A stretch of DNA of 64,000 nt from Methanocorpusculum sp. GTDB lineage: Archaea > Halobacteriota > Methanomicrobia > Methanomicrobiales > Methanocorpusculaceae. The stretch covers positions 1-64,000 of the forward strand of contig JAFQBW010000054.1 of assembly GCA_017399555.1 (NCBI GenBank), in the 5' to 3' direction. Position numbers and translations under genes: made by a program. The notes beneath the pieces are model-generated. The model had not been told where the DNA came from. It saw only the letters and a list, made by a program, of their open reading frames with translations, and made no database searches. Shown here piece after piece: positions 1 to 7,382 of the stretch (position 1 is the stretch's first letter; the number at the start of each line of letters is the position of its first letter).

Positions 1-58
1 TATGAATAATACTTAGCTGTGTAAGTATATAGGAATTTCCCTCATGAATGAGGTGATA

Positions 59-94
59 AAATAATAGAGGTATGACCCTCTATTATTTCTTTTT
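59..94. terminator. 12-bp hairpin, probable bidirectional terminator
   Basis: A perfect inverted repeat has a left arm AAATAATAGAGG (59-70), a loop of 6, and a right arm at 77-88. On the plus strand it is followed by CTTTTT; on the minus strand it is followed by a T-rich stretch. It could end a plus-strand gene lying to the left of the window, and it directly follows the candidate micro-ORF on the minus strand. Confidence 0.55.
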
Positions 95-172
95 GAGAAG
101 CTGATACCACAATCGAATCTCTCTGGATATGAGAGCTGCAAGAGTAGCCACAGCTAACAGGAAGGGAAGTAT
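83..172 (-). CDS. possible 29-residue hydrophobic peptide without a standard start codon
   Basis: On the minus strand a perfect archaeal Shine-Dalgarno, GGAGGTGAT (184-176), is followed 3 nt later by an open frame that begins with ATA and runs 29 codons to TAA. The peptide is a leucine/alanine-rich hydrophobic helix of about 15 residues followed by a basic tail ending in KKK. That layout resembles small membrane toxins, but no family is recognised. The in-frame ATG overlapping the SD belongs to another frame and stops after 10 codons. The lack of ATG, GTG or TTG at the expected place is the main argument against translation. The hairpin at 59-88 follows immediately. Confidence 0.18.
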   Translation of the reverse strand: MLPFLLAVATLAALISREIRLWYQLLKKK

Positions 173-402
173 TGTATCACCTCCATTTCAGTTACTCCGG
201 GTCATTACTCCGGGCATCTTATGATTCACTCTTCGACTATATAAACCCCAGACCGCGCGGTGCGAAAGTGCCCTGGATATTGAAAAATGCGAAAAATCCG
301 AAGCCATACAAGAGAATAAATGAAAAATAAACCAAGCAAAAGAGCCAAAACGCACTTTCGCGAAAATGATTTATTGAGATCCAAAAATAGAGAATTAGAC
401 TT

Positions 403-424
403 GAAAAAAGGCAATTAATTGCCT
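403..424 (-). terminator. terminator of the CBASS-like operon
   Basis: The palindrome AGGCAATTAATTGCCT (409-424) overlaps the TAA stop of the SLATT gene at 415-417. On the minus strand it is followed by a run of six T. It has a 6-bp stem with a TTAA loop, placed exactly where the five-gene operon ends. Confidence 0.6.
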
Positions 425-996
425 CTTCGAAGGTCTACTGGAAGCATATTGTCAATTTCCTCATCAGACAGAAACTGTTCTTCTTCCTCATTTATCGCCT
501 TTTGGGCCATTTTGTATGCTTTGGCAGAGGTCTGTGGGGCACAACTATAAACCTCCTCTGTTTTCTGGATTAGCAAATCTCTCTTTCTCCTAACATCATC
601 CACAGGAATATACTTCATATCCGCCAGTAATGATAAGTACTCTTCTCTAAGCTTCCAGAGAGCATTGGCTGTATTCTTATGCTTGTAACTCCTCTCCTTA
701 TGGTTAGCAGTTTTAATGATGATGGTCAGAGTAACTACGATAATCGAAAGACAGGCAGATGCAATACTAAACCAGAAATTAATTTCTGGGTAGAATGCAT
801 TGACAAATGGGAGTAGAATTCCCGCCAATGTTAAACTCGAAGTAATGATTAAAGCAAGTTCCAGACTATCTGCTCTCTTCATTAAGATATCAGCCATTTT
901 ATTGTGTGTCACATAGGTGAAAACTAAACGACCATACTGATTCCTAATCTGTGATTCCAGCCCATAAACCTCAGTATTTTGGGAATTTTGAACCAT
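415..996 (-). CDS. SLATT-domain two-TM protein (putative CBASS effector 1)
   Basis: This 193-residue protein has a short N-terminal helix, two membrane helices (about residues 44-66 and 73-95) and a cytosolic helical tail rich in Lys and Glu. That is the layout of SLATT proteins, two-TM effectors that act with SMODS/CD-NTase synthetases. Family knowledge says such proteins are thought to form pores or disrupt the membrane once the cyclic nucleotide is sensed, killing the infected cell. Its start lies 26 bp inside the end of the upstream SMODS gene, so the two are almost certainly translated together. It is the last gene of the five-gene operon and its stop codon is embedded in the terminator hairpin. 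No transposon-type features were seen. Confidence 0.75.
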   Translation of the reverse strand: MVQNSQNTEVYGLESQIRNQYGRLVFTYVTHNKMADILMKRADSLELALIITSSLTLAGILLPFVNAFYPEINFWFSIASACLSIIVVTLTIIIKTANHKERSYKHKNTANALWKLREEYLSLLADMKYIPVDDVRRKRDLLIQKTEEVYSCAPQTSAKAYKMAQKAINEEEEQFLSDEEIDNMLPVDLRRGN

Positions 997-1852
997 AAAT
1001 TTCTCTCAAGAGTTTATTTTCTTCAGCATAATTACCTAATTTCGCATAGTTTAATGCCTTTGAAGAGAGTAATAGTGCTTCTTTTGCTTTACTAGTGAAT
1101 CGATTCTCATAAACTACAAAACGATTACTGCCAGGAATAAACCAATACTTCTTATCGATTGGACATCTTGAAAGATGTTCAAAGAAGAAGTAGCTCATAT
1201 AGTTGTACAAAACATATGAACACTGGTTATATTCCCATCCTTTTAAGAATTCATAAGCCAGTATATCTATCTGGATGCCTTTGATGTCAACATTATTTTG
1301 GTCACGCCAGGCTCGTGCCATCTTGCAAAGTCGTTTGAGATTGTAACATGTCTGTTTGTTCATTCGAGTTATCTCATCAATTTCAGCCTGAGGGTTCGTC
1401 ATCTTCCAAGAACCTCCGTTATGAGTATCAGGGTACAAATATGTTCCGTCAGTACGTTTGAAAGCAGGAAGAATCTCGAAAGTCATTCCATCACTGAAAG
1501 ATACTACAACCACTTGCCCATCACCTCTCATTCTTGTATTTGGATAAGTTGATGCAAGTGAGTTTTTTACATCCTGTAGTAAATCAGACTGACCATTATA
1601 TTTTCGACCCGAATATTTATCATAATCTCTCGGAGGCAAAACAAACAGCAAATCAATATCACTAACCTCTGTTTCAGTCCTGCGCCCATATGAACCAACA
1701 TAGATAAGATGCTGATCTTCTGAACTAGTACCCCAGAAATCACTGTTCAACCTCTTTGCAATTTGACCCTTTCGAGAACGTATAAGGTCTCTTGTATCTT
1801 TATCAATCGAAATATTCGAACAAAATGCCTTAAATTTTTCTGCTACTGTCAT
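971..1852 (-). CDS. SMODS/CD-NTase nucleotidyltransferase 1 (CBASS signal synthetase)
   Basis: This 293-residue protein has the polymerase-beta-fold signature GSYGRRT (residues 53-59) followed by SDIDLLF, giving the metal-binding pair D65 and D67. The strand carrying the third acidic residue reads FEILPAF, so Glu126 stands where Asp is usual. A helical C-terminal half (160-210) with a conserved-looking AWRDQ stretch completes the CD-NTase layout. CD-NTases make cyclic di- or trinucleotides when phage infection is sensed; the product here cannot be predicted. ATG 1852 is preceded by GAGGT at SD distance. The gene begins 23 bp after the second SLATT gene and overlaps the first SLATT gene by 26 bp. 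Confidence 0.8.
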   Translation of the reverse strand: MTVAEKFKAFCSNISIDKDTRDLIRSRKGQIAKRLNSDFWGTSSEDQHLIYVGSYGRRTETEVSDIDLLFVLPPRDYDKYSGRKYNGQSDLLQDVKNSLASTYPNTRMRGDGQVVVVSFSDGMTFEILPAFKRTDGTYLYPDTHNGGSWKMTNPQAEIDEITRMNKQTCYNLKRLCKMARAWRDQNNVDIKGIQIDILAYEFLKGWEYNQCSYVLYNYMSYFFFEHLSRCPIDKKYWFIPGSNRFVVYENRFTSKAKEALLLSSKALNYAKLGNYAEENKLLREIYGSKFPKY

Positions 1853-1875
1853 AAATAAACCTCGACAATTGTAAA

Positions 1876-2493
1876 TTACTTATTCCTAGAACCAATACCA
1901 TCCCACTCTCTATCAATATTCAGATAGTGGTCATCATCTAATCTCTTACTAATATCCCGCTTAAGGTAGTAGGCCTTTTCAAACTTAAGGAAAGTTTTCC
2001 CTGTTAAAGAATTTGGAGGGAGAGAGCGAACAAGCATATAGTATTTCATATTAAACGCTTCAGCGTTCGACTTGGCATCATCATCACTCATCCAGTTTAA
2101 TTGATTTTTTCTAAACCACCGAGATTCCTGCCTATAACTCTTCCATGCTTTAAATGCATATTGGTAAGAAGCAATATTTTCTGACCATCCAAATATAGAA
2201 TCAAATACTGATGAAAATGCCACCCCTAAAGAAATAAAGGCGACAATTTTTGAAATGAAAGGTATTGATGTTTCCGATAATCCAAATAATTCTGGACAGA
2301 GAGATATGCCGGCAAGGACCACACCAACTATAATTGACACTATGAGTGTTATTCCTCTCTTGCGTCTATCTATTCTTTCAGAATGAAGATACGCTTCTGC
2401 CGAAAAATCTGCCGTATTTTCACGTTCTTTCAATATTTCAGCAATCTGTTTCTTTATGGGGGACATAGTGTCCCCTGATTTATTCTCCGTCAT
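1876..2493 (-). CDS. SLATT-like two-TM protein (putative CBASS effector 2)
   Basis: This 205-residue protein has a charged N-terminal helix and two membrane helices (about 47-68 and 78-98). A cytosolic helical tail with many aromatic and charged residues follows. The architecture matches SLATT effectors, but the sequence is clearly different from the other SLATT protein of this operon, so it is not a recent duplicate. Its ATG overlaps the stop of the upstream nucleotidyltransferase gene in an ATGA arrangement and is preceded by a strong GGAGGT. Expected role, by analogy: membrane effector triggered by a nucleotide signal from one of the two synthetases. Assignment rests on topology and neighbourhood, not on a strong motif. 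Confidence 0.65.
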   Translation of the reverse strand: MTENKSGDTMSPIKKQIAEILKERENTADFSAEAYLHSERIDRRKRGITLIVSIIVGVVLAGISLCPELFGLSETSIPFISKIVAFISLGVAFSSVFDSIFGWSENIASYQYAFKAWKSYRQESRWFRKNQLNWMSDDDAKSNAEAFNMKYYMLVRSLPPNSLTGKTFLKFEKAYYLKRDISKRLDDDHYLNIDREWDGIGSRNK

Positions 2494-3383
2494 TGGTTAC
2501 CTCCTAAACGATTCATTCTTCTTGCACGTGAGGCAAAACGTCTCGAGAGGACACGTCTTGCTTCAGAGTCCGGACCGCCCAGGCTTCGTTTGTCAACATA
2601 GGTTGATTGTCCAGTAACATCACGCATCCTATGCATGATATGACGGGAAGCATGCTGGTGATAATACACAGCCATCACCCCAATATCACGTGTCTTTGAA
2701 GCAGGAGCCTGCTTGAAGATTCTGTTCGCCATCACCTCAATGTGGTGACCGCTCATCCGCTGACCCTTCGGATTGTCAACATTTTCCTTCTTCAGGATGC
2801 GTATGAGGGTGGTTAATCTTCCTCCGCACTTCTTGTTCGTCCGCTGGAAATCACGTCTGAAACGGTTCTCATAGACTACATTGGACCAGCGGTTTCCATC
2901 CGCTACCCGATAACCGTTTTTAGTCTTAATTACCGGCACGTATTGCATTTCAGTCCCGTCACGATATGTGGCCGTGACTGTTCTGCTCGTCTCAGTAACT
3001 GATTTGACATTTGGAAGCTTGGATAGTTGCTGTCGTATGTAGGCTTTAACTTCAGCAGGACTCTTCTTCTCGAGAGAAGTTCCGTTAATTCTAACATGGT
3101 TATCCACATCACTGATACCTTCCACATAGGTCCCTTTCGCAACAGAACCTGCATAGACGATATCAACAGAATCGTCAATGCCATCATTAATCAGGTCTTC
3201 GGCTTCATTTCGATACCGCATATGCAGTTCTCTATTCCGCTTTGGCTCAGGTATGTCCTCTTCCTTGGGCTTGTTACTGAAATCATCAAGAGTTGATTGC
3301 GAAATAGTAGGTCCATACGGATTCTTGACAACCTTTCCATCCTCGTAATAGGGATGAGTTGAGGAAACAGTGCCCCCTCCCAT
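2490..3383 (-). CDS. CD-NTase-like nucleotidyltransferase 2
   Basis: The ATG at 3383 is chosen because it shares a base with the upstream TGA (TGATG) and follows GGGGGA at SD distance; a GTG at 3389 would add two residues. The 297-residue product starts MGGGT. The nucleotidyltransferase motif reads AGSVAKGT followed by SDVDN (D92 and D94 from this start), and a helical C-terminal domain contains IRILKKEN, as in CD-NTases. Where the third catalytic acid should be, the sequence reads MQYVPV: Gln replaces the acid, with Glu two residues earlier. It may be an altered, slow or inactive synthetase, or a regulatory partner of the other one. The Arg-rich C-terminus (about 275-297) is unusual and could bind nucleic acid. 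Confidence 0.68.
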   Translation of the reverse strand: MGGGTVSSTHPYYEDGKVVKNPYGPTISQSTLDDFSNKPKEEDIPEPKRNRELHMRYRNEAEDLINDGIDDSVDIVYAGSVAKGTYVEGISDVDNHVRINGTSLEKKSPAEVKAYIRQQLSKLPNVKSVTETSRTVTATYRDGTEMQYVPVIKTKNGYRVADGNRWSNVVYENRFRRDFQRTNKKCGGRLTTLIRILKKENVDNPKGQRMSGHHIEVMANRIFKQAPASKTRDIGVMAVYYHQHASRHIMHRMRDVTGQSTYVDKRSLGGPDSEARRVLSRRFASRARRMNRLGGNQ

Positions 3384-4396
3384 CAGCACTTCCCCCTTGC
3401 AGTGTTAGAAGACTTGGCAGAACATATTTCGTCATCAAGATTATAGTACAAGTCTTGATACGTAAACTGTTCATGATATTTTAGACCAGCCAGTCTGCAA
3501 TCCTCTTCTATCCTACGATATGTCCTGAAAGCTTCCAAATCCATGTCCGTCACAGGATAATATGGTGTCTTACCATTACGTCCTGATTTAACAGAACGCG
3601 GGACTCCCTCTTTACTAGTGAACTTTCCATTTCGCGTCTCAATTATGTAATTAGCAGTTACTGCTCCATCTGAGAATGCAAAATCATCAAGGGACTGCCG
3701 AGAACCAAGACCGTAAACTGAAAGTTCAGGAACCATAGAGCGAATAAATGTTCCAAATTGTATAGCTTTCCTTATATCATACCGTCTTCTGGTAGCCAGG
3801 TAAGCCCCAACATGGAATATATAATGTTTAGTTCCCAAATGTTCTAAGTCACGAATACTTTCTTGAATCTGCTCAATATTACTGCCCTTGACAATCCCAC
3901 GGAATTCACAGTTCGGATTGTTGTGTACCAGATCCTCATTCTTTGTTCTAAGTTCCTCTACCTTACGTGCCCCCCATGCAGGGCGATTAAGATATGTTGC
4001 TTCGTCAAAGGTAGTAGATGACTGAATGTCTAACACATCTAATGCTTCAGATACAAGCTCAGGGCTCAGACCAGAACATTGCCTATCATTCACAATAAGG
4101 GATAAGCAGGGTTCTGCTTCACTCTCAAAGAACTGTTTACATCCACCAGCGTCTACAATCTCAGCACAAGCATCAGTCATCTTTTTTCCATCTGCTGTGA
4201 ATAACTGAGAACTCCGAAGATAGTATTCAGGGATATTTACATCCGGATTTTTCAGCAGAGCAACTGAGTGTTTATTTGTCGATACGATAACCGGCTTTAC
4301 GCCATGAGTTGCATATCCACCTTTTGGAATAGCAACTCTTCCAGCCTCATACGACTGGTGAGTATTAACGGGTTCTCCCCGATTATTTTTATTCAT
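3383..4396 (-). CDS. tRNA-guanine-transglycosylase-like protein (Cap10/DpdA-like)
   Basis: The ATG at 4396 follows GGGGAT at SD distance (337 residues); a TTG at 4414 would add six. Residue positions below count from the TTG. The protein looks like a TGT-family TIM barrel: VDAGGCKQ (87-94) corresponds to the DSGGFQ loop with the catalytic-pocket Asp. A later QSSTTFDE matches the strand with a conserved Asp-Glu, and LSVYGLGSRQ (231-240) matches the family's 'lhGvG' strand. The zinc-binding C-x-C-x2-C motif of true TGTs is not visible. TGT-like proteins (Cap10) occur with QueC- and OGG-like proteins in type IV CBASS, and DpdA modifies DNA with 7-deazaguanine. As first gene of this operon it probably acts on a protein or nucleic acid during defence. 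The substrate is unknown. Confidence 0.62.
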   Translation of the reverse strand: MNKNNRGEPVNTHQSYEAGRVAIPKGGYATHGVKPVIVSTNKHSVALLKNPDVNIPEYYLRSSQLFTADGKKMTDACAEIVDAGGCKQFFESEAEPCLSLIVNDRQCSGLSPELVSEALDVLDIQSSTTFDEATYLNRPAWGARKVEELRTKNEDLVHNNPNCEFRGIVKGSNIEQIQESIRDLEHLGTKHYIFHVGAYLATRRRYDIRKAIQFGTFIRSMVPELSVYGLGSRQSLDDFAFSDGAVTANYIIETRNGKFTSKEGVPRSVKSGRNGKTPYYPVTDMDLEAFRTYRRIEEDCRLAGLKYHEQFTYQDLYYNLDDEICSAKSSNTARGKC

Positions 4397-4702
4397 GGAT
4401 AAATAAATCCCCAAGATTTTACCACAGGAAATGTGGGAGTCTAATACAATACAAGCTGATGAGACTCATTAGTAATGACCAAAAATAAGTATGTCCTACA
4501 CAAATTATCACAAAGGCTAAATCTTTTTACCAATTAGTGACATATAGTGTAAATCATACGAAGTATTTGTGGCCATCAACCCCACGAGTCTTCGATGTAT
4601 TTTCTGCGGGAGGGAGCCGCCAAACTCAAACCTCTCGCGTTATATTAGCTATATTATACCACCCCACAACACTATTTTCAGTTCACTCATACTTGTATTA
4701 CC
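4397..4702. other. AT-rich intergenic region with the presumed operon promoter
   Basis: About 300 bp separate the TGT-like gene from the stop of the upstream ATPase, long enough for an independent promoter of the five-gene operon. TATA-like candidates on the minus strand include CACTATATG (near 4538-4548) and TTATTTTTGG (near 4481-4489), but neither is decisive. A 5-bp inverted repeat CCACA/TGTGG at 4422-4436 lies close to the start. The RloB-like gene that often follows RloA-type ATPases is not here; I see no credible coding sequence. Confidence 0.4.
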
Positions 4703-6055
4703 TCACGCGCTTTTATCAAATTTTGGAATGCCGGCATACTCACCATTCAGATAGGCCTTAACAACTTTTTTGTCGAACCTCTCATTATACTTATCAAGAG
4801 TATCAAACTCAGAGCTACCATATTCATCTTTGGTTACAAACCGTATCTCATCAGCTCGGAGTAACGAGAGATCCATCAGTTTTGACTCATGTGTTGTCAC
4901 GATTAACTGGATTTCTGTATTCTCAATAACATTCAAGTACTCTTCTACGAATTTCAGGGTTAAGAGGGGATGTAAACCACTGTCAATTTCATCGAGAACA
5001 TACACCTTTTCGCCCCCAAGTTCCGCTGTAATGAGAACTTCCACGATATCAAGCAGTCTTCTAGTTCCATCCGACTCTTCATGGTATTCGAATGTCGTGT
5101 CGATGTTTGTATGCAGGAATTCCAACTTTTCCAGCCGGATATCTCCAGTTTCCTTGATGTACGACAGGATGAAGAAGTTTCTGAAACCACGGAGAATGAA
5201 TCCGCCATCAAATTCAGGGCACTGTTTCATAATTTCGGAAACATCCTTTTTGAACTGCTCGATGAACTCGTCTACCATCTTGGAAGGGAAATAGTGATGC
5301 AGTTCATCCAGAGATCCCTCAACGAGTTTCACTTCAGATATTCCAAGATCCATACGAGATAAGAAGGAATTAATCTTTGACAGATTTGTTGCATTGGTGA
5401 AGTTGGTTGGTGAAGAGTTGCTGTCTGGATAGTTGATAGCTAATGTCCCTTTGAACCAGGTATATAATGACTGAAGGAACTGTAAATTCTCGTTGGATGC
5501 AAAGAAATCCGACTTATTCCGCGACATCTCTGTCAGGAAGAGCACAGTGTCATTAGAGGCCATACTCTCTGCAAATACTTTGATTGATGCATTACGCGCA
5601 AGAACAGATTCAAGGCGAGATATTTTTTCAGCGGGTTCGCGGACAAAAAGCTCTTTCGTCTCCCCATTCGCCTGAATCTCACTCAGCCATTCCTTACGGA
5701 TACTCTCTTTGCTGAGAAGGACTTCGAATCCATACGCATACATTTTGTTACCGAGTTTTAGCTGGAACTCGAAGGTCGTATTCCTATCACTGTTCTCTGG
5801 ATGGATGCGACAATATTTCGACCGGTCACCCGATTTCAATCCATCACAGATAACACGCCGGGCAAACTTCATTGCCGTAACAAGGTTTGACTTCCCAGCC
5901 CCATTTGCCCCGTAGACCGCCGCAAATTTCAAGAGATTACACTTGCGGCTTCGAGAAACATGGTTCATCTTCAAACGAACGTTCCCGCTCCGCATTGAGA
6001 ACGTTTGCCTGTCGTTGAATGAGAGGAAGTTACTTACGCTGAATTCTATGAGCAT
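4703..6055 (-). CDS. AAA15/RloA-like ABC-type ATPase (predicted phage defence)
   Basis: This is a RecF/SMC-like ATPase of 450 residues from ATG 6055; a GTG at 6064 would overlap the best SD, AAGGTG. It begins with the FSVSNFLSF strand typical of this family. Walker A is GANGAGKS near residue 50, the ABC-type signature is SDGTRRL, Walker B is VYVLDEIDSGLHP, and the switch histidine is in IVTTHES. No TOPRIM nuclease domain follows, so it is nearer to COG1106/RloA than to OLD or retron-Eco8 nucleases. Such ATPases occur in abortive-infection modules, usually with a second toxin or nuclease protein. None is adjacent here, so it may be an orphan, or it may work with the neighbouring CBASS-like operon, which runs in the same direction about 300 bp downstream. 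Confidence 0.75.
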   Translation of the reverse strand: MLIEFSVSNFLSFNDRQTFSMRSGNVRLKMNHVSRSRKCNLLKFAAVYGANGAGKSNLVTAMKFARRVICDGLKSGDRSKYCRIHPENSDRNTTFEFQLKLGNKMYAYGFEVLLSKESIRKEWLSEIQANGETKELFVREPAEKISRLESVLARNASIKVFAESMASNDTVLFLTEMSRNKSDFFASNENLQFLQSLYTWFKGTLAINYPDSNSSPTNFTNATNLSKINSFLSRMDLGISEVKLVEGSLDELHHYFPSKMVDEFIEQFKKDVSEIMKQCPEFDGGFILRGFRNFFILSYIKETGDIRLEKLEFLHTNIDTTFEYHEESDGTRRLLDIVEVLITAELGGEKVYVLDEIDSGLHPLLTLKFVEEYLNVIENTEIQLIVTTHESKLMDLSLLRADEIRFVTKDEYGSSEFDTLDKYNERFDKKVVKAYLNGEYAGIPKFDKSA

Positions 6056-6440
6056 TGACGGCACACCTTTGTGACATATATATGTTCTAATATAATATAA
6101 AGATGTGTTATGAAATGCAGATTTATCTCACACAACGCACATTTTATAACGGAATCCTGTATGGTTGGGGCGTAAAGAGACTATTTCAACATAGATTGCA
6201 TACTCGTCGTAGACATACGCAACAGGAACAGAGTCCTCTGCCCCTCATGAAAACAAACACTGTAAAAGGAAGGTGATACCGGCCGGAATGAACAGGTTAC
6301 CAGTCTGTTCAGCTGGATATACCACTCTTCGACTTAACAGGAAAATAATTAGTCGTACAAGGATATAATCATTCTCCAAATAACAGGATACTCCGCAGAT
6401 ATACCGAAACAACACAAAAAAAGTATTCAAAAAAGATATC
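6056..6440. other. intergenic region, no gene seen
   Basis: This 385-bp region lies between the ATPase and the small acidic-protein gene. It contains the palindrome ACATATATATGT (about 6073-6084) just upstream of the ATPase start, plus AT-rich TATA-like sequence at 6090-6100 that could promote the ATPase. The rest has no convincing ORF or RNA structure. Confidence 0.4.
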
Positions 6441-6596
6441 TTAATCCTTCATCTCGGAAAGCGGCGTCATCTTCGCACCAGGAGGGAGGAAACAACGCTC
6501 AAAATCTTCCCGCATCTTCCGTGCTTCGCGTCTGTCCTCCTCAGTTAACTCCTGATGTCCGACATACTCAAAATATTCGCCGGTTGTTGGATACAT
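6441..6596 (-). CDS. 51-residue acidic protein, possible antitoxin
   Basis: The open frame from ATG 6596 to TAA 6441 encodes 51 residues, with a strongly charged helix in the middle (about 17-35, many Glu, Asp and Arg). GGAGG lies upstream, at a rather long spacing (14 nt). The gene starts 8 bp after the stop of the ADP-ribosyltransferase-like gene, so the two are presumably co-transcribed. Toxin-first order, small size and charge fit an antitoxin or immunity partner. That is inference; no family is recognised. Confidence 0.5.
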   Translation of the reverse strand: MYPTTGEYFEYVGHQELTEEDRREARKMREDFERCFLPPGAKMTPLSEMKD

Positions 6597-6604
6597 AATA
6601 TATC

Positions 6605-6922
6605 TTATATCCTCCGAAGCATATAAACAATACTCTCACAGACTGGTGAGAGCAGACCTTTTTCAACGTGACTAATCTCATCAATACGATACTTACAACC
6701 ACGACCAGTCAACATCTCTTCCTCCTTACATCCCAGATATAATGCATTTTCATCAGGTTTAAGTGAGCGGGCAAGAAACACCATTTTACCATCCTCATCC
6801 ATCCTCGCATAGCGGAGAGCAGAATCCACAGACAAAGAGTAACTCCCGTAAGCCCGCTCAATATACACATCTCCTTCTACAAGTCCCTCTGTCCATCGCG
6901 AATCATACAACCCGCGAATCAC
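6605..6922 (-). CDS. ADP-ribosyltransferase-like protein (putative toxin)
   Basis: From GTG 6922 (GAGG six nucleotides upstream) the product has 105 residues; the frame stays open further upstream, with a TTG at 6988. The order of motifs fits the ADP-ribosyltransferase fold. An arginine in IRG sits near the start and a YSLSVDSALRYA segment resembles the S-T/S-S strand with its following helix. KEEEMLTGRG then resembles the E-x-E loop 'EEEvLlprG', followed by YRIDEI. Such enzymes transfer ADP-ribose from NAD to a target. The protein is short for the family and begins just downstream of the RNase P RNA, so it could be a 5'-truncated remnant. The 51-residue partner downstream suggests a toxin-antitoxin pair. 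Confidence 0.45.
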   Translation of the reverse strand: MIRGLYDSRWTEGLVEGDVYIERAYGSYSLSVDSALRYARMDEDGKMVFLARSLKPDENALYLGCKEEEMLTGRGCKYRIDEISHVEKGLLSPVCESIVYMLRRI

Positions 6923-7000
6923 ATTCAGCCTCGCAGGCAGAACACTCTTAGAAGAATAACAGAAGCGGCAAAACCATCCAAAAACCAATCGAAAAGAAGT

Positions 7001-7314
7001 TGCGTGAGTCGGAGTAATAAGCCTCCTTCTGTTTTTGCGGCATTCGGCTTAGCGTTGTACCCGGACTATTGGATCAGACAGATTCCGTAGCAGTCCTGTT
7101 TCAACTTTCACCCACAGAGATTCGCCGTTCCATCACATTCCCCGACATCAGCGCTCGGCATTCTCTGCCTCATTGCTCCATCGGGAGTGTATCGTTTCTG
7201 TTCCAGAGCTGTGACTCTCGCCACCCGTACTTGCATACGGCTGTGCTGTCTGAGCGGTGGGAGGACTTTCCTCAGCGCATACTGCACCGTCGGCCGCGTG
7301 CTCCCTCTCACGCG
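7001..7314 (-). ncRNA. rnpB: RNase P RNA
   Basis: The minus strand carries the hallmark elements of RNase P RNA. GAGGAAAGTCCTCCC lies near 7276-7262 in the 5' part, and ACAGAA with AGGCTTATTACT lies near the 3' end (about 7038-7013). The ends pair: GCGTGAG (7313-7307) is perfectly complementary to CTCACGC (7008-7002), with a GGAG/CTCC extension, forming helix P1. The RNA is therefore about 313 nt, normal for archaeal type A. It processes the 5' ends of pre-tRNAs. A TATA box lies about 25 bp upstream. ORFs crossing this interval are shadows. Confidence 0.92.
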
Positions 7315-7334
7315 GATAAATATTAGCGGGAAAA

Positions 7335-7342
7335 GCATATAA
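7335..7342 (-). promoter_or_regulatory. TATA box of rnpB
   Basis: TTATATGC on the minus strand lies about 21-28 bp upstream of the first base of the P1 helix. This is the correct archaeal TATA-to-start distance and supports the 5' end placed at about 7314. Confidence 0.6.
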
Positions 7343-7382
7343 GAATTACACTCGTCCCGCGAAAAAAGACGGGAAAAACAGA

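Noticed and set aside
226-414. 62-residue hydrophobic frame on the minus strand after the operon
   Set aside because: It starts with TTG inside the terminator hairpin, has no SD, and its composition matches AT-rich non-coding DNA.
6245-6430. 61-residue minus-strand frame rich in hydrophobic residues
   Set aside because: No SD, no homology and a composition like the AT-rich spacer around it.
7069-7338. Short frames on both strands upstream of hef's 3' neighbour
   Set aside because: They lie within the RNase P RNA gene, which is supported by conserved motifs and terminal pairing.
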